The notes under the pieces: generated by a model | What the model saw: the letters and a program-made list of their open reading frames with translations, nothing else | Told to the model about the DNA's origin: nothing | Databases searched by the model: none | Position numbers and translations under genes: made by a program | Source of the DNA: Pseudomonas profundi | GTDB lineage: Bacteria; Pseudomonadota; Gammaproteobacteria; Pseudomonadales; Pseudomonadaceae | Reading direction: 5' to 3' | Assembly (NCBI RefSeq): GCF_008638305.1 | Contig: NZ_VTPZ01000009.1 | Location: 47,153-111,152, forward strand | Length of the DNA: 64,000 nt | Shown here: piece by piece, positions 28,775 to 36,976 of the stretch | How the letters are laid out: every line of letters begins with the position of its first letter | How positions within the stretch are numbered: the first letter of the stretch is position 1

Positions 28775-29335
28775 TTAGGGTAGTGGAACTTTAACCAGCT
28801 CGACGAATACCAGATATATAACGCAGGAAATAAGCGCCGCGCAGCTAATGGCAATACCGATAACTCTCAACCCTTCACGCGCAATACGCCGGCTGAGCGT
28901 GAGTAGCCATCCACTACAAAACAGAAAAGTCGATATTAAAAATCCGGCGGCCTGCATTGAACCCACCAGCGCTAATAGACTGATAACCATCGCAACCGCA
29001 TAGCCATGCTGATGCCAGTTTGGTCTGTCCGGGCTATAACCGGCCCTGATGCTCCAAGCACCCTTCAGTAGCAGCAGCACCCCACCGACGCAGAGCCCCG
29101 CCAGGGTAAGCCCCGGAATCAAGGCCGGACCTGCAGATAGCATGGAGCCCTGCGAGGCGAGGAGCTGGTCGTTGCTAACAAGCCCATACCCGCCCAAAGC
29201 GGCCCAAAACAAGAAAAACATACCGGCCAGAATGTCTTGGACTGCTTGGTCCGAGCTGGTTACCTCGGGTTCTGAAATCACTCTATTCGTCATCGCAATG
29301 GCCAGGAGAGCCACGCTCTCCTGCTCCCTTATCAC
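28775..29335 (-). CDS. tctB: Tripartite tricarboxylate transporter, small permease TctB
   Basis: A 186-residue membrane protein with four hydrophobic segments (about 35-55, 68-90, 110-130, 150-180), the normal layout for TctB. It lies between tctC and tctA. The frame opens with GTG 29335 overlapping the tctC TGA (GTGA), which suggests translational coupling; an internal ATG at 29293 (MTNRVISEPEV) is an alternative start. TctB sequences are poorly conserved, so the call leans on topology and position. Confidence 0.85.
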   Translation of the reverse strand: MIREQESVALLAIAMTNRVISEPEVTSSDQAVQDILAGMFFLFWAALGGYGLVSNDQLLASQGSMLSAGPALIPGLTLAGLCVGGVLLLLKGAWSIRAGYSPDRPNWHQHGYAVAMVISLLALVGSMQAAGFLISTFLFCSGWLLTLSRRIAREGLRVIGIAISCAALISCVIYLVFVELVKVPLP

Positions 29336-30309
29336 TTGATCAAAGATTCGTGTACCAGATCTCCATTTAGAAGAATCGGGTAGATGATAGCTTCCTGCTC
29401 TGCCAAGACTTGCCTAGCAATGTCCCGGCCTCCTGGCGAAGAAGTCATGCCCATATCCTCCATCCGCTGTTGCAGCGCCGGGTTCTGGATAGCCTTTAAA
29501 AATGCACTTTCGAGTGTCTGAGCCACCTCGTCCGGCACGCCCTTTGGCATGAAAAAGATGTAGTAGTCACCACTGACCAGGTTATGGCCCTGCTCTTTAA
29601 AAGTAGGTACATCGGGGAGCAATGAGCTGCGCTCTTCGGCCATCACACCTAGCGTCTTGACCGTACCGGCCTCGTGATGCTGGGCAATAGTGGAAACAGG
29701 CATGGCCGCAGACTCAATCTCACCTGACACCAACGCTCCTGTATTCGCCGCGTGCCCTGGATAAGGGACCTTGGTCAACTCGACATCGAAATACTCTTCA
29801 AGCAGCTTGGTGTAAACGAATGTATTCCCCCCCATCGCATCGTTACCGTGAATAAGGGAACCAGGGGAGTCTTTGAGCTTCTGGACATATTCCTCGATAT
29901 TGTTGATCCCCAAATCCGAGCGCACCTGGAGGGAACCTGGCTCCTGCGCCATGAATACAAGGGGCTCGAAACTATCCAAAGAGGGCGCGTTGGGATTCAT
30001 GAAGCTCTGCACCAGAGCATGCATTCCCATCAGCCCAATGGTGTAACCGTCGGGCTCTGCCTGTGCAACATGACGCATGCCATTGGAGCCCGCGGCACCA
30101 GTTACGTTAGTGATGACAACTGGCTCCCCAAGGCTTTTATCAATATTTTCAGCAACCATCCGCGCGGCAATATCATGGGAACCGCCAGCAGGCCACACCA
30201 CAACCAGCGAGATCGCTTTTTTGGGGAAGCTTTGGGCTTGTGCACCTACTACGCCTCCCATCCCAAAAACAATCAAAGATAACAATAGTGCTACTTTTCT
30301 CACCTTCAT
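29332..30309 (-). CDS. tctC: Tripartite tricarboxylate transporter, periplasmic binding protein TctC (Bug family)
   Basis: A 325-residue secreted solute-binding protein. The signal peptide MKVRKVALLLSLIVFGMGGVVGAQA is followed by SFPKKAISLVVVWPAGGSHDIAARMVAENIDK, the canonical TctC beta1-alpha1 ligand region, then VITNVTGAAGSNGMRHVAQAEPDGYTIG. Typical Bug proteins bind carboxylates through two water-mediated contacts in this region. It is the first gene of the minus-strand transport operon and is divergent from the Rieske-system genes. Ligand unknown; a pyridine carboxylate is the contextual guess. Confidence 0.93.
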   Translation of the reverse strand: MKVRKVALLLSLIVFGMGGVVGAQAQSFPKKAISLVVVWPAGGSHDIAARMVAENIDKSLGEPVVITNVTGAAGSNGMRHVAQAEPDGYTIGLMGMHALVQSFMNPNAPSLDSFEPLVFMAQEPGSLQVRSDLGINNIEEYVQKLKDSPGSLIHGNDAMGGNTFVYTKLLEEYFDVELTKVPYPGHAANTGALVSGEIESAAMPVSTIAQHHEAGTVKTLGVMAEERSSLLPDVPTFKEQGHNLVSGDYYIFFMPKGVPDEVAQTLESAFLKAIQNPALQQRMEDMGMTSSPGGRDIARQVLAEQEAIIYPILLNGDLVHESLIK

Positions 30310-30782
30310 GGATCAGTCCTCGTCTCAGCGGTTTTAAAATTCATCACTCAAATCTCGCGGGGGCGTACGCCGGAACGCGCCCCAGCCAAAAGCGTTATTT
30401 AGAGTCCTCTTAATTAGTTTATTTATTGCCATGTATGTCGGATGCAATCGTCATGCCACGAGCATCTGAGCTCGTGCCCAGCAAGCGCTTTATGGCGGTG
30501 AGATGACTAAAAGCAACCCGCCAAGACGAATCAAACCACCCAAAGCACAGTCGATCACGCACCCTAATTGGCCGAAATCAGCGAGGGCGCCCCAATTTTG
30601 AGCATTTCTAGTGTATACACTTATCCTGGCTAGCCGAGCCACCGCATGCAAGGCCGCGTTAAATTAAGCATTTACTAAATTAACGTAGTGTCATTTTAAC
30701 TATGGCACGATTTCTGTATGTCTATCTACATGGTGAAGCACAGCTTTACTCCCACTCATTAGCTTGGGCAGAAATAATTGTT
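30310..30782. promoter_or_regulatory. Divergent control region with 12-bp palindrome AGTGTATACACT
   Basis: This 473-bp non-coding stretch separates tctC and the oxygenase-reductase gene. The perfect palindrome AGTGTATACACT at 30610-30621 shares its GTGTA(T/C)AC core with the nicC/nicX palindrome. An AT-rich area near 30655-30700 is a reasonable place for the plus-strand promoter. No gene was seen. A short in-frame extension upstream of the reductase (from 30702) lacks family similarity. Confidence 0.6.
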
Positions 30783-31799
30783 ATGGCTTTGATTGAAACT
30801 GACGCTCTAATAATTGGTGCAGGCCCCTGCGGGCTCTTCGCCATCTTTGAACTCGGAATGCTCGACATCCGCTGCCATATTATCGACGCCCTGAATCAAC
30901 CCGGCGGTCAATGCGCAGAGCTTTATCCAGAAAAGCCGATATATGACATCCCTGCCGTTCCTTCCATTACCGGACAACAACTGACCGCGAGCCTGATGAA
31001 GCAGGTGGAACCATTCGAGCCCTGCTTTCACTTCAACACCAAAGCTCATAGCCTCAGCGACCATGGAGACGGTCGTTGGAAGCTGACCACTGATCAAGGC
31101 GACAGCTTTATCGCTTCTGTCGTAGTCATTGCTGCGGGCGGGGGTTGCTTCGAGCCCCGGAAGGTCGCCTTGCGCGGTATAGACAGGTTTCACGGCACAC
31201 AACTGCATTACGCTGTGCGAGATCCGGAGCGTTTCAAAGGGCGACGATTGGTCATCGCCGGGGGCGGCGATTCTGCACTTGATTGGACGTTGGGCCTGGC
31301 GGGTATAGCGGCGGAACTCACACTGGTGCATCGGCGCCCCGATTTTCGGGCCGCCCCCGCCTCCGTCAAAAAGGTCAGAGAGCTCATTGACAGCGGTCGG
31401 ATTCACTTTCAAGCAGGCCATCTCAGCGGCTACAGCGGCGAAGCCCACCTCTCTAGCATCAAACTGGACAACGGTACGAACCAGGTCGAACTCGCTTGTG
31501 ATGATGTGTTGGCTTTCTACGGTCTGACAGCCCAACCAGGGGGGCTATCCGGCTTTGGCGTGGCAATGGAAGGCGGGCGAGTCATCGTCGATCCCGAGCG
31601 CTTCGGAACCAATCTGTCCGGGGTTTACGCTATAGGCGACATTGCGGTGTATCCGGGCAAGCTCAAATTGATTCTATCGGGCTTCCATGAAGCCGCGCTG
31701 ATGGCGCACCACGCAAAAACACTGGTTCACCCTGCGGCCCGTAACACCTTCCAACATAGCACGACCGCACTGAAACACATTCTGAAAACCGAGGCGTGA
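30783..31799 (+). CDS. Thioredoxin-reductase-like ferredoxin-NAD(P)+ reductase (Rieske-system reductase)
   Basis: A 338-residue flavoprotein of the TrxR-like FNR type (YumC/FNR2). The FAD-binding GAGPCG is at about residues 10-15, then QPGGQCAELYPEKPIYDIPAVP, which is diagnostic for this FNR group and lacks the redox CxxC of thioredoxin reductase. The NAD(P) site is VIAGGGDSALDW, and the C-terminal FAD motif is YAIGDIAVYPGKLKLILSGFHEAALMAHH. ATG 30783 is chosen as the Rossmann strand starts at once. It is one base from the ferredoxin gene and likely passes NAD(P)H electrons to it. This reductase class is unusual as a partner for a Rieske oxygenase. Confidence 0.87.
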   Translation: MALIETDALIIGAGPCGLFAIFELGMLDIRCHIIDALNQPGGQCAELYPEKPIYDIPAVPSITGQQLTASLMKQVEPFEPCFHFNTKAHSLSDHGDGRWKLTTDQGDSFIASVVVIAAGGGCFEPRKVALRGIDRFHGTQLHYAVRDPERFKGRRLVIAGGGDSALDWTLGLAGIAAELTLVHRRPDFRAAPASVKKVRELIDSGRIHFQAGHLSGYSGEAHLSSIKLDNGTNQVELACDDVLAFYGLTAQPGGLSGFGVAMEGGRVIVDPERFGTNLSGVYAIGDIAVYPGKLKLILSGFHEAALMAHHAKTLVHPAARNTFQHSTTALKHILKTEA

Positions 31800-31800
31800 C

Positions 31801-32121
31801 ATGACTATTTCTGTAACAGACCGGGACAACCACACTCACGTACTGAGTCTCCAGGACCGCAATGCTTCCACGCTTATGGAACTTATTGCCGACGCCGGGA
31901 TTTCAATTCTGGCCGAATGCGGGGGTGGATGCGTGTGCGCCACCTGCCACATATATGTTCAGAACCCAGACACGGTGCCGTTACCCGCCCCCAGCGAGGA
32001 TGAAGAGAACGCGTTGGACTCTGCTTTCAACGTAAAAACCAACTCCCGCCTTTCCTGCCAGATTCCCCTGACGGAAGCACTCAAAGGGATCGAAATCGCC
32101 ATCGCGCCAAACTGGCCCTAA
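31801..32121 (+). CDS. Adrenodoxin/putidaredoxin-type 2Fe-2S ferredoxin
   Basis: A 106-residue soluble ferredoxin. The cluster ligands are Cys40, Cys46 and Cys49 in the stretch CGGGCVCATCHIYV (Cys-x5-Cys-x2-Cys) and Cys86 in SRLSCQIPL. PSEDEENALDSAF is the acidic recognition helix characteristic of the adrenodoxin class, as in DdmB of dicamba demethylase. It lies between the reductase and the oxygenase genes and should shuttle electrons to the Rieske centre. Confidence 0.92.
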   Translation: MTISVTDRDNHTHVLSLQDRNASTLMELIADAGISILAECGGGCVCATCHIYVQNPDTVPLPAPSEDEENALDSAFNVKTNSRLSCQIPLTEALKGIEIAIAPNWP

Positions 32122-32136
32122 CTGACGGAGAACCAT

Positions 32137-33207
32137 ATGACCCAGTATATTCACAATACCTGGTACCCCTTGACATGGGCACGCAATCTGGAGCAATCCA
32201 TTAGCCGGCATCGAGTTATCGAAGAGGATATCGTTGCTTACCGGGACACCAAAGGCCAAGTTGTAGCACTGCGCGATCTTTGTCCACACAAGATGGCGCC
32301 ACTGTCCATCGGCACATTGCAAGGTGACGCAATTCAGTGCGGCTACCACGGTCTTCGGTTCAACTGCACTGGCCAATGTGTGCATGTTCCTGGTCAAGAC
32401 AGAATCCCGCCCAGCATTCGTGTACATGCTTACCCCACCTGGGAAAACATGGGAATGGTATGGATATGGATGGGTGATCCTGCCTTGGCGGACGAGACCG
32501 CTATCTATGACCTGCCTGAATACAGAAAGGATAACTACAGCTATATAGAAGGAGACAGCCTAAGGCTGGAAGCCAACTACCTTAACTTGGCTGACAATCT
32601 ATGTGACCCCTCTCATGTTGCCTTCGTGCATACCACAACGCTGTCCAACGCAAACCACGGCATTGTACCCGTCCACCATGAAGTGGAAGGAAGTAAGGTG
32701 ACCACCTGGCGGTGGATTCTCGATTCACCGATCATCCCGATATTCCGTGGGCTAAAGAATTACCAGGGCAACGTCGACCGCTGGCATTATTATCATTATT
32801 ACGCGCCATGCATCGCCATCATTGATTTTGGCAGTGCCCCAACCGGCCAAGGCGCTCCAGAGGGAGACCGGTCGAACTGCATTCAAATGTGGGCGTGTCA
32901 CTTTATCACCCCCGTTGATAAAGATACCTGCATTCAACATTGGCTCCTGGTGAAAAACATACCGTCCGACCCGGACATCGATGCGACGTTGCTGGCCGGT
33001 CTACGCACGGCGTTTAACGAGGACAAGCTGGTTCTTGAAGCAATACAAAAGAACGAGAACAAGTATCCTGATTTTCGTCGGACCAGACTCTCCATTGATG
33101 CCTCCACACTTAAGATGCGCCGGATAGTCGATAAGATTATCGAGGCAGAGATTGCGCTGGCCGAGCCTGAAACAACTGAATTGTTGGCTCGAGGCATAGC
33201 CCAATGA
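32137..33207 (+). CDS. Rieske non-haem iron oxygenase, VanA/DdmC demethylase type
   Basis: A 356-residue oxygenase. The Rieske ligands are Cys49-x-His51 (CPHKMAPLS) and Cys68-x2-His71 (CGYHGLRF). The mononuclear iron site shows Asn154, Asp157 (bridge), His160 and His165 in NLADNLCDPSHVAFVH, with a probable Asp296 ligand in FNEDKLVLEAI. As I recall, dicamba O-demethylase DdmC has these residues at 49, 51, 68, 71, 154, 157, 160, 165 and 294, so spacing is almost identical. The VanA_C-type domain is specific to O- and N-demethylases and some hydroxylases. Substrate inferred from context: a methylated pyridine carboxylate. Overlaps the next gene by 4 bp. Confidence 0.9.
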   Translation: MTQYIHNTWYPLTWARNLEQSISRHRVIEEDIVAYRDTKGQVVALRDLCPHKMAPLSIGTLQGDAIQCGYHGLRFNCTGQCVHVPGQDRIPPSIRVHAYPTWENMGMVWIWMGDPALADETAIYDLPEYRKDNYSYIEGDSLRLEANYLNLADNLCDPSHVAFVHTTTLSNANHGIVPVHHEVEGSKVTTWRWILDSPIIPIFRGLKNYQGNVDRWHYYHYYAPCIAIIDFGSAPTGQGAPEGDRSNCIQMWACHFITPVDKDTCIQHWLLVKNIPSDPDIDATLLAGLRTAFNEDKLVLEAIQKNENKYPDFRRTRLSIDASTLKMRRIVDKIIEAEIALAEPETTELLARGIAQ

Positions 33208-34268
33208 ACCCTCCCTTCCTGCCACCTATAGGGTGTAACGGGCGCGGTGTTCAGGACTCCTGCCTTGATCGCCCCATTACCATGGACGAGCCATCCATAG
33301 AGGAGCAGTTCAAGCTGGTAAAACGAACCGGGGATTTTGATTACTTTGATCGCCTTCCTCTGGACGGACAGCTTGAAACCTTTCTCTCCTGCATAGAGAA
33401 GTATGACCTGCCAGTACACACGACCAGCTGGCTGTATGAGCTAGGCAGTGACGATCACCTGATCGAAGAGCACATGAAGCGCACCGCCGAGGTGGGTTCC
33501 ACCATCCATAATATGATGGTTTATAACCGACACGCCAACGGAAGGGCGTTAACGGACCAGGAGATCATAGACGCCTACCTGTTTTCTTATGATAAGGGGA
33601 TGAGATACGGGGTTGAGCCCAGCTTCGAAAATCACGTCAATATGTGGTCAGAAGATCCTCGTCGCATCACACCCATAGCTGAAGCCGTGGAACGACGCGG
33701 AGTACCTTTCAATCTGACGCTGGATTACAGCCACGTCATTTTCAAGATAGGAAACCCTGTTGAACAGAAAATATCGGGGATCTGTGAGGACGTCGCCAGC
33801 CAACGTCTGATTCTTGACCCATTCGAAAAGGGCAACCTTCTGGATGAATGGCTGGAGCTGAACATCGTTCGCTGGCTCCAGGTCCGTTGTGTCGCACCCA
33901 ATGGTCCACGCAATCTATGGGCACCGCATGATCCTGATATCTCTGCTGAGGCAATTGCGAAACAGTCCAGTTTTGAACTGCTCAAGGGAGAACCAGGGCG
34001 CGGCATTTTATATCCCTTCACGCGCCCAGCGCCCGGCGAATGGCATTCAGAATGGCACGCTTACAACGTGGAGCCAACTAAAGAGGTAGTTCGAAAAGTA
34101 TTGAACCACCATCTTTGCCGTCTCGACTCGCGCCTTCGGTACATCACGACCGAAATGATTACGCTTCCCGATTATGCGCTCAACGCCAAATTTTCACTTA
34201 TCGGACAGAACGCAGCAATCGCTAAATTTATTAGAGCTACGTGGAAACAACTGACTTTTCAGCAGTGA
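33204..34268 (+). CDS. Xylose-isomerase-like TIM-barrel protein, function unknown
   Basis: A 354-residue protein with the repeat pattern of the sugar-phosphate isomerase/AP-endonuclease-2 barrel. Candidate metal ligands at the expected strand ends are Glu142 (FENH), Asp174 and His177 (LDYSH) and Glu317 (TEMI); another His-rich segment is GEWHSEWHAYNVEPTKE (about 278-294). I do not recognise a characterised orthologue. The ATG overlaps the oxygenase stop (ATGA), so the two products are probably needed in step, for example to process the oxygenase product or a ring-derived hydroxyacid. It could also be an isomerase or hydrolase for a substrate conjugate. The first 25 residues (GCNGRGVQDS) could be replaced by a start at 33282. 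Confidence 0.72.
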   Translation: MNPPFLPPIGCNGRGVQDSCLDRPITMDEPSIEEQFKLVKRTGDFDYFDRLPLDGQLETFLSCIEKYDLPVHTTSWLYELGSDDHLIEEHMKRTAEVGSTIHNMMVYNRHANGRALTDQEIIDAYLFSYDKGMRYGVEPSFENHVNMWSEDPRRITPIAEAVERRGVPFNLTLDYSHVIFKIGNPVEQKISGICEDVASQRLILDPFEKGNLLDEWLELNIVRWLQVRCVAPNGPRNLWAPHDPDISAEAIAKQSSFELLKGEPGRGILYPFTRPAPGEWHSEWHAYNVEPTKEVVRKVLNHHLCRLDSRLRYITTEMITLPDYALNAKFSLIGQNAAIAKFIRATWKQLTFQQ

Positions 34269-34335
34269 CTGAAAAGCTGCAATAGCAAGCACCCCTATGC
34301 CAATACTCAACACCATAGACATGAAGAGGGATTCC

Positions 34336-35652
34336 ATGAGTTTCAAATTCACCAAGACAAGTGCTGCGCTGATTGTGAGCGTATGCTTTTCTCAGGCCGC
34401 TTTTGCTGAGACTGACGAGGCCATGCAAAAAGAAATCAACATTTTGGCAGAACGCATCGAAGCATTGGAAAAGCAACGGAGAGAAGGAGAAAGCAACGCC
34501 ACTGAACTTGCTCGGCAAGGAGAATCGATTTTAGACAAATCCTCTGGCAAAACCCTGGTGACATCAGAAGCAGGTGTCTTCCAGGTCACACCTAACACCA
34601 GCGTCAAATTTGGCGGCTATTTGCAGGCCGACGTGATTCACGATACACGCTTCGACAACGGTGAATACTTTAACGCTGGAGGCACCCCCGACAGCTCAGC
34701 GAAAGATCAGTCCAATAGCTATCTCACGGCCCGCCAGAGCAGACTGAATATGCTGACGACAACTGATGTCGGGACCGGAACGCCATTACAGGCGTTCTTC
34801 GAAATTGACTTCATGGGCAGCATGGCCAACGAAATCATGTCCAACTCACATAACTCTCGACTGCGCCACGCATACCTGCGCTACGGGCGCTATATGGTCG
34901 GTCAGAATTGGTCGAACTTTCAGGATTTCGTCGGTTATCCGGAGCTATTGGACATCGCAAGCCCCGCAGGGAGGGTGTTCGTCCGTCAAACCCAATTCCG
35001 TGTAGATGTTGGTCAATTCGCCTTCTCGATTGAGAACCCGGAAACTCAGGCAATCCAAGGAACAGCTATTCAAGCGGAGAGTCTGGGCGGTATCGGGCGT
35101 GACAGTGCACCCGATTTTGTTGCCTCGTGGCGCGGCGGTAACGGAGGCGCGCAAGGTAGCTATCAATTATCCGGGCTGCTGCGTCAACTCAGCGTGGACG
35201 GGACAGTAAATGGTGTAGATTATGATGAATCAAATACCGGCTGGGGCTTCAACACGGGCGCGCGATGGGATCTGGGAAGAACGGTATTAAAGGCTAATGC
35301 AGCCTATGGCGAAGGTATAGGCCGTTACATTAATAACGGCTGGGCGAACGACATCAGACTGAATGATGACGGTTCAGTCGACCTTATTACCAGCTGGGGC
35401 CTTTCCGCTGCCGTGGAATACAAATGGACGCCCAGAACAGCTTCCACTTTATCCTACGGCCACTTCCATAACGAGGATGACATCGGTGCGTTTGACACGG
35501 AAAGCCTTAATACCTATAGGGCTAACTATCGTTGGTACCCATTGGACCGCCTGATGGTAGCCGGCGAAATCATGCACGCCACGCGAAACTTCATTGACGG
35601 TCGTGACGGCGACAATACCCGCTTCCAGTTCTCTGTCCGTAAGTCGTTCTGA
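34336..35652 (+). CDS. DcaP-like trimeric outer-membrane porin
   Basis: A 438-residue outer-membrane protein. The signal peptide MSFKFTKTSAALIVSVCFSQAAFA precedes a short coiled coil (about residues 30-62, EINILAERIEALEKQRREGES), then a beta-barrel starting FGGYLQADVIHDTRFDNGE and ending in the C-terminal FQFSVRKSF with terminal Phe. The coiled coil plus barrel layout is that of DcaP-type porins, which favour dicarboxylates and aromatic acids. ATG 34336 with GAGGG upstream is chosen over 34297. It ends the plus-strand operon and should bring the substrate across the outer membrane for TctC. Confidence 0.85.
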   Translation: MSFKFTKTSAALIVSVCFSQAAFAETDEAMQKEINILAERIEALEKQRREGESNATELARQGESILDKSSGKTLVTSEAGVFQVTPNTSVKFGGYLQADVIHDTRFDNGEYFNAGGTPDSSAKDQSNSYLTARQSRLNMLTTTDVGTGTPLQAFFEIDFMGSMANEIMSNSHNSRLRHAYLRYGRYMVGQNWSNFQDFVGYPELLDIASPAGRVFVRQTQFRVDVGQFAFSIENPETQAIQGTAIQAESLGGIGRDSAPDFVASWRGGNGGAQGSYQLSGLLRQLSVDGTVNGVDYDESNTGWGFNTGARWDLGRTVLKANAAYGEGIGRYINNGWANDIRLNDDGSVDLITSWGLSAAVEYKWTPRTASTLSYGHFHNEDDIGAFDTESLNTYRANYRWYPLDRLMVAGEIMHATRNFIDGRDGDNTRFQFSVRKSF

Positions 35653-35658
35653 TCTATC

Positions 35659-35700
35659 AGCGCGCATCCTATCCGACTTTGGTCGGCCGGAATGCGTGCT
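35659..35700 (+). terminator. Stem-loop after the porin gene
   Basis: An outer stem (AGCGCGCAT with ATGCGTGCT, one G-T pair) encloses an inner CCGAC/GTCGG hairpin, starting six bases after the porin stop. There is no long U-run, so it may be a weak or factor-assisted terminator for the Rieske operon. Confidence 0.5.
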
Positions 35701-35725
35701 CATCCCACTAGACCGTACATAGGCC

Positions 35726-36158
35726 GTGGAAGTGGACTTACCCCGATGCGCATGTGTGTTCCATCGCTTTTTTAGTCGCGACGAGTTTGTTGTGGTCAGC
35801 CGCTCAAACGCCGCCATTGACTATGACAGCTACTTTGCCGCGCAGCACGTCACCGTCTCGTCGCGGCGCATGGGTTATGGTGTCGTCGACTTCGAACTGG
35901 CTCGCCAAGGCAGCAGACGCCAGATCGTCGCGCGCTGCCAACACTACGAGTCGGCCTTTCGTCTGGTCGCCGGCAGCGACCTGCTGCTAACCATGCCCCA
36001 CGGTCTGGCGATGTCCAGTAACGCTTACCTGGGCAACCATATCCACCCACTGCCGCTGAGCATGCCGGGCGTGGAATTGCACCTTCTGACACAGAGAACG
36101 TGATTTGGATCCAGCCAATACCTGGCTGCGGCAAACGTTGCTCAGCGCCATGCAGTAG
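35726..36158 (+). pseudogene. Remnant of a LysR-family regulator (effector domain only, frameshifted)
   Basis: The frame from 35726 encodes a LysR effector-domain fragment: FSRDEFVVVSRSNAAID, then GVVDFELARQGSRRQIVARC and FRLVAGSDLLLTMPHGLAMSSNAYLGN, ending HPLPLSMPGVELHLL. A frameshift follows near 36100, after which DLDPANTWLRQTLLSAMQ continues in another frame to a stop at 36156-36158. The DNA-binding half and first part of the effector domain are missing. It lies immediately beyond the island's last gene, so it was probably truncated when the island arrived. Confidence 0.75.
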
Positions 36159-36242
36159 CAGGTCAGCTCTATTTCGCTCTTTCCGGACCTTCAACGGCTG
36201 GGATCGGTCCGAATTACGAATTAATGTTCACTCTGACCCTCA

Positions 36243-36370
36243 TCTGACCCCAGTTCCTTCCCTCTGAATAAAGTCCGCAGAGATGAATCACGCAGGCATG
36301 CTCACCCGCGTTTCACCGCGCAGCTTGATGGGGCATTGGCAGGCGCCCCGGCTACAAATTAGGTCGCCAG
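36243..36370. pseudogene. Deletion scar joining the 3' ends of an AraC gene and an efflux-channel gene
   Basis: Positions 36288-36330 (minus strand) encode IKLRGETRVSMPA plus stop, matching the last codons of the AraC gene at 9627 (IKLRGETRVGMLA). The flank to 36243 also matches sequence beyond that gene (ATCTGACCC...). Directly next to it, 36332-36361 (plus strand) encodes ALAGAPATN plus stop, matching the last codons of the channel gene at 16767 (ALAGAPATG) with four synonymous changes, and TAGGTCGCC continues the match. The two pieces keep their relative orientation but lack everything between them. Confidence 0.75.
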
Positions 36371-36421
36371 GGGCGCCCCTGAGCCCATCAAGGCACCCCC
36401 ACATTTGGCTGGAAATCGGTA

Positions 36422-36799
36422 CTACTGCATGGAATGCAGACCGATCAGATTGCCCTCCGTGTCGTGCACCAGACTGATAAAGCCATGTTAGCCAATCGCC
36501 ATTTTCTCGGTATGGATACTGCCGCCGGCGGTTACCGCACGGCCGGCGACGACGGCGCAATCCTCGCAATCGAAATACATCAATGTATCGCCCTGACCGG
36601 GTGTGACTTGCTCATTCTTGACCAGAGCGCCACCGGCTCCATGCCGGCCTGGCTCTGCCGGAAACACCCAGTACTCCATATTCATGTCACCAATATTTTC
36701 CAGGCGAATCTGAAATACCTCTTCGTAGAACGCCTTGGCGCGTACAAGCTCTTGAACATAGATTTCAGTCCAGACTACCGGGTTGTTATTGCTCATTGA
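36422..36799 (-). pseudogene. VOC-superfamily (glyoxalase/bleomycin-resistance) gene with internal TAA
   Basis: From ATG 36799 the frame encodes MSNNNPVVWTEIYVQELVRA, then KAFYEEVFQIRLENIGD and a typical VOC beta-alpha-beta module up to GGSIHTEKMAIG, where TAA occurs at 36488-36490. The same frame then continues with HGFISLVHDTEGNLIGLHSMQ and a TAG at 36422-36424, which is exactly the expected C-terminal strand of the family (usually GxxGFISLVxDTEGNxIGLHS). One substitution (for example GAA to TAA) explains the break. The truncated product would lose the final metal-ligand strand, so I treat it as a recent pseudogene unless the stop is read through. Confidence 0.8.
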
Positions 36800-36976
36800 A
36801 GCCTCCGGGTGCCCGTATGGGCCTGTCGGAGTAGGCACCTGTTGGGGAATGGACGACGGACCCGAAGAAGACAGACAAGCGACTTTATCGTCGCCCTGAA
36901 GAGTATAGATCGACGAAATCAGTTCAGGATCAGATCTCGCAGCCATTGATGAAAACAGCACGTTGATCAGAGAGGA

